64,000 nt of DNA, taken from positions 28,932,898 to 28,996,897 of the forward strand of contig JABACO010000001.1 in assembly GCA_013339895.1 (NCBI GenBank), in the 5' to 3' direction. A program made the translations under genes and the position numbers. Positions 23,309 through 35,970 of the stretch are shown here, one piece after another (within the stretch, counting starts at the first letter, position 1; each line of letters begins with the position of its first letter). The notes under the pieces are model-generated. The model worked only from the letters and a program-made list of their open reading frames with translations, made no database searches and had not been told where the DNA came from. The DNA comes from Ephydatia muelleri (taxonomy: Eukaryota; Porifera; Demospongiae; Spongillida; Spongillidae).

Positions 23309-23671
23309 CGTACGGCTTTTAGGGTAGTGGCGGACCCCTCGCACCAGACCCACTTTTCGCGTAGCGGTGATGTAATCCATCCGCAGCTGCGATGTGGGTC
23401 TGGGTACGAGACTAGTCAATGTCCAGTGCAGTGTGCAGATGGGTATTGTTGGGGCTAAGTATCGGGTGCGTACCGCACCCATATCGCGAGCGGCAGTTTA
23501 GCCCGTAAATTACGATAGTGCGCAATAAATAGGAATATAGGCCGTTTTAACCACACCCATGAAAACGCATATGAGTGTGGCTACTATAATTACCTCGACC
23601 GAGTCGCGTACTATTTCGAACTCACAGGTAAGTTATTGGATCCCTATAATCATTGTAAACTTCTGATACCT

Positions 23672-25998
23672 CAGTGGCGACGGAACCGCTACGGCCACTG
23701 CGGCCATGGCCGCACCACTTTTTACGGCTGAAATTAATAATTCATTAGTTATTAAATATAATTGTAACCTCGATCGGCGGCCGGCGTTCAATTACCACTT
23801 ATTGTGTCAATTTGAGACAGCTGCTAGCTCTTCTTTTCAAGCAAGATGGATGCGAGTTCTAGTCAAAGTGTCAGTGACACTGACAGTATTTTCCCAGAAA
23901 TACCACACCAGCCCAGGGCGTTTCATTTTCCAAAACGAGAGTTTGGCAAGAAAAGTGCTGTGAGAAGAAAGTTACAACTCTACCAGCATCAACAGTCAGA
24001 TTCTCAGCGCATGAAGCATCGAGATGTCACAAAGAAGCGGTCTTGAAAGTTACAACTCTACCAGCATCAACCCCTGATGTTGCAATGTGCCTTTCCTCCC
24101 AGCATCAAAAAGATTGCTTCGAGCGTCGCCAATGTTTCTTAAAATATTATCCAATGTCCGGTTTGTAGCACGTCAAGGATTGCCATTCAGGGGACACGGA
24201 GACGAAAGTGAATCAAATTTCACTCAGTTGTTAAGACTACGGGGGGAAGATGATCCCAGAATTGGACAGTCGATCAAGAAACGGACGGACAAATATACAT
24301 CGTCCGATATTCAGAATGAAATTCTTACTGTGATGGCAAAGATGGGTCTCCGTGACCTTACTTCTTCTATTCAATCTGCACCTATCATGATTGACGAAAC
24401 AACAGACGAATCAAATAAGGAACATGTGGTTATATGTTTTCGTTGGGTGGACGACGAGTTAGATGTTCATGAAGACTTTATCGGGCTGTATGAAACAGAA
24501 TCAACTAAAGCTATTGCATTGTTGACAATTATCCATGACGTGTTAAATAAGCTAAATATTTCCATCACTAAACTGAGAGGTCAATGCTACGATAGAGCAA
24601 CTGCAATGTCAGGGTGTAAAGCAGGAGTTGCAAAACTCATTCTAGATGAAGAACCTCGAGCCATCTACACACACTGTTATGGCCACTCTCTGAACTTATC
24701 CTGCAATGACACCATTAAGCAATGTGCGATAGTAAGAAATGCATTTGACACAGCAAATGAAATAACAAAGCTAATTAAGAAATCTCGCAGAGATGCGATT
24801 TTAAATCGATTAAAGCTTGAAGTTACTTCCCCATCTCCAGGTATTAGAACGTTTTCCCCAACAAGGTGGACCACAAATGCAGAGTGCTTAGGAAGAATAA
24901 TAACAAATCATGATCTTCTTTACAAGGTATGGGAGGAGGCTTTGGAATATGTAAAGGAAACTGATATGCGATCGCGGATCATAGGTGTTAAAACCTACAT
25001 GAGGACGTTTGACTTCCTTTTTGGCATAATGCTAGGCGAGCTGCTTCTTCGTCATAGTGACAACTTGAGCAAAACTCTTCAATCTATTCACATGTCTGCT
25101 GCAGAAGGGCAGAAGGTTGCGGCCATGACAGTAAAGACGTTGAAGTCTTTGAGGACAGACGAGAGCTTTCAAGCATTTTGGGAACTAGTGCAGAAAACTG
25201 CGAATGAACTTGAAGTGGAGAGTCCATCATTGCCCCGAAAGCGTAGAGCTCCAAGACGTAACGAAGATGCTTTTCCTCATCAAGTTGAAGCTTATTATCA
25301 TCCATTTTTCTTTGAAGGTATTGACAGAATTGTTAATGGAATTGAAATGAGATTTGACCAGCCAGGATTCCAAACGTATAAAAAATTAGAAAATGTGCTA
25401 CTTAAGGCAGCAAACAAACTTATGACGATGATATTGAATTCATTACACAACTTTATGGTTCCGATCTAAACCTGCAACAGCTAAAGCTACACCTGAACAT
25501 ATTGTCCAGCAATTTGCCACAGTCAAGCATTGCATATGATCTGAGTTCTATAGTTGAATTTATAAAGAAGCTATCACCAATCCAAAAGGCCTTGATTCCA
25601 CAAGTTCATTGCCTGGTTTCGTTGATACTGGTCATGCCAGCCACAAATGCTACAAGCGAGAGATCATTTAGTGCGTTGCGTAGAGTCAAGACCTTTCTAC
25701 GAACAACGATAACACAACTGCGACTAAACAACTCTATGATTTTGTTCGTTCATAGCAATTTGACAGATAAAATCAATTTAGTGGAGCTAGGTAATGAATT
25801 TATTCGCGGTTCCGAACACCGCCAGACATTGTTTGGCAAAGTTTACGTTAACTGATTAAGACTTCTATACTGTACATGTATGATTTGTAATTGTTGCTCA
25901 TAACTAGATACATCTGTCATGTTTGCGCGTATAATATTCTGCATGCTCATCTATTATTCATTGGCCGCACCACTTTATAATAGCTTCCGTCGCCGCTG
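23672..25998 (+). mobile_element. hAT-like DNA transposon, 2,327 bp
   Basis: The left end is CAGTGGCGACGGAA and the right end reverse-complemented is CAGCGGCGACGGAA, a hAT-type TIR. TACCT flanks both ends (23667-23671 and 25999-26003), a 5-bp duplication. GGCCGCACCACTTT also occurs inside both ends as an inverted subterminal repeat. It encodes one broken transposase. Confidence 0.75.
23846..25855 (+). pseudogene. hAT transposase (ZMYM1/TTF-type), frameshifted
   Basis: The start (MDASSSQS, then FHFPKREFGKK) is the usual N-terminus of animal hAT proteins with a TTF zinc finger, but the zinc finger is missing. A 26-base sequence repeated at 23969 and 24046 marks the deletion/duplication. The frame shifts again near 24140. 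The long core (24087-25469) carries MIDETTDE, the YDRATAMSG catalytic block and the THCYGHSLNL block. A further one-base shift near 25420 leads to the C-terminal dimerisation domain (ATSERSFSALRRVKTFLR) ending at 25855. Three lesions make it non-coding as it stands. The family excises and inserts DNA as a nuclear dimer. Confidence 0.8.
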
Positions 25999-28349
<2,351 letters not shown>

Positions 28350-28984
28350 AAATTTACCACAAGTTGCATGGGCTGTGCTACGGAAAACTTGGTAGGGAAA
28401 AACGACACAAACTAGCTACGACCTCGAGATAAGATTGAACTTAACAACATACACTCAGCAATGAGAATCTGTTGGATGAAACACAATCGTTGCATTTTGC
28501 AATTGCAACCAACTAACCATAGACAGTTCCTTTCTTTCCTTACACGCACGACATCAATCGAAAATATGCCACGTGGTGAGTAGCTCTATTAATTGACAAA
28601 CATAATAGTTATTTTTAAAAACTAATCATTACACAGAGCATTAATTGGAGATCTATATGTAGCTAGCTGGTACACTTGAAAAGTTTGTTGACAGTAACAC
28701 TCTAATTGCAATGACTATTAATCATTTGATGTATGCCTAGCGATCTATAGGAAGTATTGATGATCCATTGACAGAATGCTGGTGATGTTATGTTAAGCAT
28801 TACTCCTCCAATCGATATGTCATTGCAAAAAGCAAAATGATAGTGTACAAAAAAAGTCAATGTTTGTGGTGAAAACAAATGCTTCTTTGCAAAAGAATCC
28901 ATGGCAACGACAGAACAGGGGTTATAGACTTCCATGGAGATTCCCAGTGTGTGATGAGAGTGTTGCTCAAGGTCACACGTCTTT

Positions 28985-30945
28985 GAGGAGAAAAGGTGTC
29001 ACTACATGAAAAGCTTAAGGAACATCTTGTCCTCAAGTTATGGTGGTGAACGGGGCAAGTGTGCTACAAATTGAATTGCACAACTTACCTGTCAAGTGCC
29101 ACGCCCTCCAAGGTCACGTGAATCCAATGACCCCTTTGAGTTGAAAAGGTGTCACTACATGAAAAGCTTAAGGAACATCTTGTCCTCAAGTTATGGTGGT
29201 GAACGGGGCAAGTGTGCTACAAATTGAATTGCACAACTCACCTGTCAAGTGCCACGCCCTCCAAGGTCACGTGAATCCAATGACCCCTTTGAGGTGAAAA
29301 GGTGTCACTACATGAAAAGCTTAAGGAACATCTTGTCCTCAAGTTATGGTGGTGAACGGGGCAAGTGTGCTACAAATTGAATGTACAACTCACCTGTCAA
29401 GTGCCACGCCCCCAAGGTCACGTGAATCCAATGACCCCTTTGAGGAGAAAAGGTGGCACTACATGAAAAGCTTAAGGAACATCTTGTTCTCAAGTTATGT
29501 GGTGAACGGGGCAAGTGTGCTACAAATTGAATTATACACCTGTCAAGTGCCACGCCCTCCAAGGTCACGTGAATCCAATGACTCTTATGAAGTGAAAAGG
29601 TGTCACGTCATTGCATGAAAGCTTAAGGACCATCAGGTCCTCAAGTTATGGTGGTGAACGGGGCAAGTGTGCTACAAATTGAATTGCACAACTCACCTGT
29701 CAAGTGCCACGCCCCCAAGGTCAAGTGAATCCAATGACCCCTTTGAGGTGAAAAGGTGTCACTACATGTACATGAAAAGCTTAAGGAATATCTTGTCCTC
29801 AAGTTATGGTGGTGAACGGAGCAAGTGTGCTACAAATTGAATTGCACAACTCACCTGTCAAGTGCCACGCCCTCCAAGGTCACGTGAATCCAATGACCCC
29901 TTTGAGGTGAAAAGGTGTAACTGCATGAAAAGCTTAAGGAACATCTTGTCCCCAAGTTATGGTGGTGAACGGGGCAAGTGTGCTACAAATTGAATTGTAT
30001 GACTGACCTGTCAAGTGCCACGCCCTCCAAGGTCACGTGAATCCAATGACCCCTTTGAGGAGAAAAGGTGTCACTAAATGAAAAGCTTAAGGAACATATT
30101 GTCCTCAAGTTATGTGGTGAACGGGGCAAGTGTGCTACAAATTGAATTGTACACCTGTCAAGTGCCATGCCCTCCAAGGTCACGTGAATCCAATGACTCT
30201 TATGAAGTGAAAAGGTGTCACGTCATTGCATGAAAGCTTAAGGACCATCAGGTCCTCAAGTTATGGTGGTGAACGGGGCAAGTGTGCTACAAATTAAATA
30301 GCACAACTCACCTGTCAAGTGCCACGCCCCCCAAGGTCACGTGAATCCAATTACCCCTTTGAGGTGAAAAGGTGTCACTACATGTACATGAAAAGCTTAA
30401 GGAACATCTTGTCCTCAAGTTATGGTGGTGAACAGGGCAAGTGTGCTACAAATTGAATTGCACAACTCACCTGTCAAGTGCCACGCCCTCCAAGGTCACG
30501 TGAATCCAATGACCCCTTTGAGGTGAAAAGGTGTAACTGCATGAAAAGCTTAAGGAACATCTTGTCCTCAAGTTATGGTGGTGAACGGGGCAAGTGTGCT
30601 ACAAATTGAATTGCACAACTGACCTGTCAAGTGCCACGCCCTCCAAGGTCACGTGAATCCAATGACCCCTTTGAGGAGAAAAGGTGGCACTACATGAAAA
30701 GCTTAAGGAACATCTTGTCCTCAAGTTATGTGGTGAACGGGGCAAGTGTGCTACAAATTGAATTATACACCTGTCAATTGCCACGCCCTCCAAGGTCACG
30801 TGAATCCAATGACTCTCATGAAGTGAAAAGGTGTCACGTCATTGCATGAAAAGCTTAAGGACCATCAGGTCCTCAAACAGGGCAAGTGTGCTACAAATTG
30901 AATTGTACTACTCACCTGTCAAGTGCCACCACGTGAGTCTTATGA
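28985..30945. repeat. 153-bp satellite array with higher-order structure
   Basis: About 13 tandem units of ~153 bp (GAGGTGAAAAGGTGTCACTA, then CATCTTGTCCTCAAG, and GGTCACGTGAATCC near the end). After three similar units, four distinguishable variants follow in fixed order: one with GTTATGTGGTG, one with the GTCACGTCATTGCATG insertion, one with a doubled ACATGT, and one with GTAACTGCATG. The quartet repeats with a period of ~615 bp (units near 29442, 30056 and 30671). Every unit carries a CACGTG E-box palindrome. Open frames here are incidental. Confidence 0.95.
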
Positions 30946-32195
30946 CTCGAGGTGCACTGCATGGAAAGTCCAAGGAACATCTTGTCTGCAACCTGCTTTG
31001 ATGCATGGCATGACAGGCTGTAAATTCAACATGCTTGTTCAACTCCAGTGTTGTACACTACAGTTCACAACCAGACTGGGCCATATGGTCCTGGACCAAT
31101 ATAAGCTCCCTGGCGTGGGTTAAAAAATGTGATCGAACATGGCCTCCTATAATATAAACCAAACTGCACGTGCTAACACATAACTTTGGCGTAGGGCCTA
31201 TACAGACCACTAGGTCCTTGTCCAAAGTTTCTATCATTTGGTAAGCTATTATGACATTAAAATACTACCAACGCTTGAAGTTCAACATGTGAACGTTTGA
31301 GTCCGTTTATATTACATAGCATTGAGTCTTATGATCTACGCTCAATCTCACCTTTGCATGAGACATTCCAGCAGGAAAGAATCCATTTGAATTCACGCGC
31401 GCCTGAAATAATAACGATAATACTCACGTGCATGAGTTGCATAAATTCATTGTTGGACCGTGTTATGAATATGCGCTATGAATAATTGTAGCCCGTGGAT
31501 TCATGAAATATACCAGGGGATATTTGAAATATGCACTGACCTTGGTATATTGGTGGTAAACGCAAAATATGCGCAAAAATATACAGTAGCGTATACTAGT
31601 TTTTTTGCACAGTGCGCCGCATTCGTGACGTATGAAAAACTGCCCACGTGTCGAGTGCAGACGAGTATCGATTAGTATGGGTGCAATATACAAGGCTGCA
31701 TACTTTCGCGCCGTGTATGTGACCTTCGAAATACTTTTATGCTTGATTTAGTTCAAATGTGCACTACAGTTTAGATTTGTTACCATGCCCCGCACTGGCA
31801 CCCACTTTATTTTCTACTATAATCAGTTCTTGATGGTCCTAACTACTCTGAATGTATTTACGCCACCATCTCTACTGCAGCCATAGCTGAAATGATTCTG
31901 ACCCTTTTGGTCAACACTTCAGATAGCTCAGGTTACACTGTATTAAATCCCATTCTTTTATATTTAGTTTAACTTACAGAATTAAAAATTCTGAGTCACT
32001 AATATATACGAGCACGGAATATTTAATGCAATGACATTTTAAAGCATTGAAGGGCACTCCAACTCTTGGTGGTTCTAACATACCAGTTCCTCCCATCAAG
32101 GATGTGTTGCTAGATACATGTAGATAGGTACATGTAGTACATGCAGTGACAAAGCATACAGTACTAGTAGAGTAGTAAACCTATCCATTCAGTGG
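30946..32195. other. Intergenic, no gene seen
   Basis: The left edge is a decayed satellite remnant. The remainder is AT-rich with short meaningless frames. Confidence 0.4.
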
Positions 32196-32716
32196 CTCTT
32201 GTCATGCCAGCCACCCCACTTCCTCACACACCTCCCTCCTCCTTTTACACACCTCCCTTTTTACATACCTCCCTCTTCACACACCCTCCCCACCTCACAC
32301 GGCTCCTTCCTCGCACACCTCCTTTCTCACACACGTCCCTCCTCACACACCTCCCTCCTCCCACCCCTCCTCACACACCTTCCTCACACACCTCCCTCCT
32401 CACACACCAGCCTCCTCACACACCTCCCTCCTCCCACCCCTCCTCACACACCTTCCTCACACACCTCCCTCCTCACACACCAGCCTCCTCACACACCTCC
32501 CTCCTCACACATCTCCATCCTCACACACCTCCTTCCTCACATACCTCCTTCTTCACACACCTCCCTCCTCACACACCTCCCTCCTCACACACCTCCCTCC
32601 TCACACACCTCCCTTGTCACACACCTCCCTCCTCACACACCTCCCTCCTCACACTCCTCCTTCCTCACACACCTCCCTCCTCACACACCTCTCTCCTCAC
32701 ACACCATCCATCTCAT
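32196..32716. repeat. 16-bp CT-rich minisatellite
   Basis: More than 25 copies of the unit TCCTCACACACCTCCC, with variants. The Pro/His/Ser open frames of 181 and 193 codons are products of the repeat. Confidence 0.95.
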
Positions 32717-33504
32717 AGGGTCAGAAGCTTTGTCATGGTCTTAAGTTTTTTTGTCTTTATCATTTGTCAGTAAATCTTTCCAGATGTCCATAAACAGTGC
32801 AGTTATGTTGACTGGTGCTCATATCATGACTGAACTGAACAATGGAGGGTCTGCAGCAGGGTACCAAGTACACTTGTACACATGTGTACATGCACACACA
32901 TACACGCACGCACGCACATGGGTAATACACTTGGTTGTGTATTTGAAAACAGGTTTTACTCTTGCCGATTATACACTAAATATTTATGTGAAAAGAAAAG
33001 GATGATTTGCTGATCTGCAGTCAGTGTAAATAACCACGAAACTACAAGGGATAAACAAAGAATGTTTATTCTGGCCTACCATGCAAGCATGTAGTTCTAT
33101 TACAATATACAAAACCAAATACTCAACTCAAACAATTCATAAATCGTTGTTCAGTATATGAGCATATACATGTACACCCAAACTCTCAAACTCATCTAAA
33201 CGTTACTACAAACACGATCTTTTCAAATGAATTCATCGTTTAACTAAAATGTACACACAATGCACATAGAGGAAACCCATCAGAACTATTGCTGATACAC
33301 ATACACCTCTTATTGGTGTTATATTGACAGTGTATGTAACTCCATAAGTTGTTGTGTTTGAAATAACACACCGCATTTTTCAAGATGTACTTGTACACAC
33401 ATACATAGTGGTAAAGTAGTTACATCATAAATAAAGAGTAATTTGTCTCCCTCTTTGCATTTGTGAGCCTCTTTGCCACGTTGATAATGGAACATTATCC
33501 TGGC
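32717..33504. other. Intergenic, no gene seen
   Basis: Short ACACAC/ACGCACGC runs at about 32890; no supported exon. Confidence 0.4.
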
Positions 33505-33660
33505 ACTCATACAGTCATCACTCATGATACACAATGGATTGTGACAAGTCAACCAGCTAATTTTGACCGTACAAGGTGAGTGTCTTTATAATACCATGAA
33601 ATTATGCATTTTGAATGAACATGCGTATGTGCATGACTTGGTTTGCATTTCTCTTTACTA
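33505..33660 (+). pseudogene. Ig-exon 3' end and intron relic of the receptor family
   Basis: The stretch around 33545-33571 matches the end of the copy A Ig exon (TGACAAGT, ACCAGCTAAT, then the GTGAGTG donor). The next ~85 bases match the start of that intron, including GTGCATGACTTGGTTTGCAT (compare 1120-1139). The rest of the Ig domain is unrecognisable. It is a stray fragment far from the cluster. Confidence 0.6.
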
Positions 33661-34842
33661 GACACCATCAGATGACAAAAGCTACACTGATAGTACACAC
33701 AAATGTTCTTCAAGATGACTGTTTGTCTGTCAAGAGAGAAGAAATGATCTTAAAAACAGCCACAATGGAAAAAAATATGTATTATGGGGGCACAGTGATG
33801 TTGTTTATTTTTTTATTCAAAACTATATTTAGCAGGTCCTCCATTGATGACATCCACTATTAAGAAAATAACTGAACAATCAACTTTGAAAATTCAGCGA
33901 TCAAATATGTCGCCATTCGACACAACTGGAAAAGATGTGCACTGAGATTTTTTGTGCACATGTGACTTGTGTCCTTATGCTAATCTGTGCAGTCCCACCA
34001 CACTGGAGTATTCCAGAGAAGTGGCCTCAAAAGCAGAGCAGAGAAGTTTCAGTGTCTGGGAGATACGATTATTGGCTCTTGTTCTATAAAAAACGTGCAC
34101 AATACTAGGTTGTGACTCTTGGTGTATATTTGTACAAGTATAAATAACCAGAGTTGGAAGGGGTGGGGGGATGAATGATGGGTGGGTGGGCAAGTGGGTG
34201 TATGGGCATATAATTATTGGCACAATTTTGAATACAAAGTTATAAGTGTTTTTCTATTCTCTATAGTGACAGCAATGAAGAAAATTATCTAAAACTGAAG
34301 ATTTAAAAATTAATCCTGAATAATAATGAAAACTACTTATTTTAATTTTTTTCATGTAAACGTACTGGAACAGTTATGATAATTCTATGTATTTTAACAT
34401 TTAAGAAGTGTAGTGATCTGCATTGTATTATTTTGCAAGTCTGTATTTCATGTGAATTAAACATTGTGGACTGAATGAGCATAACAATATATGACGTGAG
34501 GCCAAAACAAATTAGTTGAGAAAATCACTTCGTATACATATAATAATAGAAATACTCCTGTGTACTATATGCACTCACATGCATTGGGCAGGGGTGGGGG
34601 GGGAGGAAGGACCAGCATGTGCATGCCATAATATATATACATGAGTAAAAAGAGCAAAACAAAGCGCATAAATCCTGCTACATGTATACGCAGCGGTTCA
34701 GCCATCCGAATCCGTGCAGCAAGTAATTGCCGCCGTCATTACCCGACGTGAAAACAGCAAAACGTGAGTATGCGGTCATGGTTTACTTGGGCCGTACGGT
34801 AGATATTTGAAACATTGGCATACGGCATCAAATTTTTAATAC
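33661..34842. other. Intergenic, no gene seen
   Basis: AT-rich, with a G-rich patch at 34155-34205 and another near 34588. No exon supported. Confidence 0.4.
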
Positions 34843-35171
34843 ATGTACTTGACTTCGAGCCGGTTCCAACTGGCTAGTGCGTACACAACGCTTAGTGTAC
34901 TAAAGTTGAAAGGTATGGCCACATGCATTACCGATACTCGTATAATATGCGAATTCTGCCTGTTACTTGTACAGCGACTGCGTCGTCATACTGTTCAAAT
35001 TCGGAGTCAGATATCACGAACAATGGCGAGGCTGCACTGGGTTCTGGAACGAACGTTGTAGCAGTGACGCTGTTCAAATGGTTCAATGGCTGAAATTGCT
35101 CCAACAATATGAGTGTCAGTCCTACCTGATGGCCTTATCAATTCATGGTGTGTGTGGATGTGCTCTATGTG
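34843..35171 (+). other. Possible exon upstream of the collagen-like exons
   Basis: An open frame from 34967 ends at TGT G|GTGAGT (35171), a good phase-1 donor compatible with the next exon. The translation (NERCSSDAVQ, then WLKLLQQYECQSYL) matches no family I know. It could be the 5' part of the collagen-like gene; support is weak. Confidence 0.25.
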
Positions 35172-35485
35172 GTGAGTGCATTATTTGGAATTATATTTGT
35201 GGATAGACCAAAGAGTAGGGCTTAACTGAAGGTGCCCATGGGTGTGAGTGCATTATTTGGAATCAATTTTGTATAGATTGAATACAGTGATCCAGGGCTA
35301 TCTTATAAAGGTGTACCTAGGTACATGTGGTGAGTGCTGTATTGGTATAGTTCACTGATGACACACCCGTAGAGGAAAGCTCCGGCCATCTTTGTCTGGG
35401 AGCCAAAATGAAGAGGATGCCCAACAGGGACTAAGTGATACGAGAGGACCTAATGTAGTCTTCCAAACTAGTGGGTGTGGTCAAA

Positions 35486-35686
35486 ATGGCAGATGAAACA
35501 GGAACATCCTATATGACAGAGAGGAAAGGTATTTGTAAAAGTTTGTGTACATTTATGAGTGTGTACAGTACTACAGTGTGTACATGTGACAATGAGGGTC
35601 TCAGGGTAACCCAGGATCCCCTGGCACTCCGGGTCGTCAAAGCAAACCAGGAATGAGGGGACTTCTTGGAACCCCAGCCAATAATG
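35486..35686 (+). CDS. Collagen-like gene, two-exon fragment
   Basis: Exon 35486-35528 (MADETGTSYMTERK, or an internal exon starting after the AG at 35491-35492) ends in phase 1 at a GT donor. Exon 35597-35686 (90 nt, 30 codons, phase 1-1, AG acceptor and GTACAT donor) encodes Gly-X-Y triplets: GSQ GNP GSP GTP GRQ, then SKP in place of a Gly triplet, then GMR GLL GTP. Pro sits mostly in the Y position, as in hydroxylated collagens. The rest of the gene is not visible: downstream sequence has no further Gly-X-Y. It may be a short collagen-like gene or a relic. An extracellular matrix or membrane-collagen role is inferred. Confidence 0.5.
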
Positions 35687-35970
35687 GTACATATCTACAT
35701 GTACACACATACATGTACATACATGCATACACTGTACTGTACATATATATGTTCCGTATGGATGCCCAGAAATTGACCGGTTATGCAACCGGATACACAA
35801 CCGGAATACTTCATTCCCGATGGTGCCACGAACACACAACAACATATCACCAGCCTCAGGGAAATGTGGTACAATTACAGCCTCTTTGTTGAGTGGTATG
35901 AAGGGTCTTTGATCATCTATAACCACATACATATATGGATCATGCAGGTGATCAGGATCAGGAAACAGCA

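Larger units (their letters stand above)
17375..23341 (+). mobile_element. 5,967-bp transposon with transposase-Ulp1-PHD protein
   Basis: The 15-bp TIR CGAGGGGTCCGCCAC is perfect at both ends. The octamer CACCAGAC is duplicated at 17367-17374 and 23342-23349. Removing the element and one octamer exactly restores the TIR of the host Pack-MULE-like element, which proves the boundaries. Inside are subterminal GAAATC arrays and two large plus-strand frames. An 8-bp duplication is usual for hAT, P and KDZ superfamilies. The TIR does not look like hAT, and I cannot decide between the others or a new group. Both main frames are long and almost undamaged, so insertion looks recent. Confidence 0.85.
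16642..23414. mobile_element. Pack-MULE-like element, split by a nested transposon
   Basis: The left TIR (16642-16741) begins TAGTCTCGTACCCAGACC. Its reverse complement is found as 17340-17374 plus 23350-23414, interrupted by another transposon. The flanks GTCAATGTC at 16633-16641 and 23415-23423 are identical, a 9-bp target duplication as expected for Mutator-like elements. Without the insertion the element is 798 bp with ~100-bp TIRs. The interior carries a RecQ-helicase gene fragment instead of a transposase. A second, 95-bp member with the same ends lies at 55776-55870. Assignment to MULE rests on TSD length and long TIRs only. Confidence 0.75.

Noticed and set aside
28985..30945. CRISPR-like array
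   Set aside because: Units are contiguous 153-bp copies without unique spacers, in a eukaryotic context.
32192..32773. Pro/His/Ser-rich frames of 181-193 codons
   Set aside because: Produced by the 16-bp CT-rich repeat in overlapping frames.
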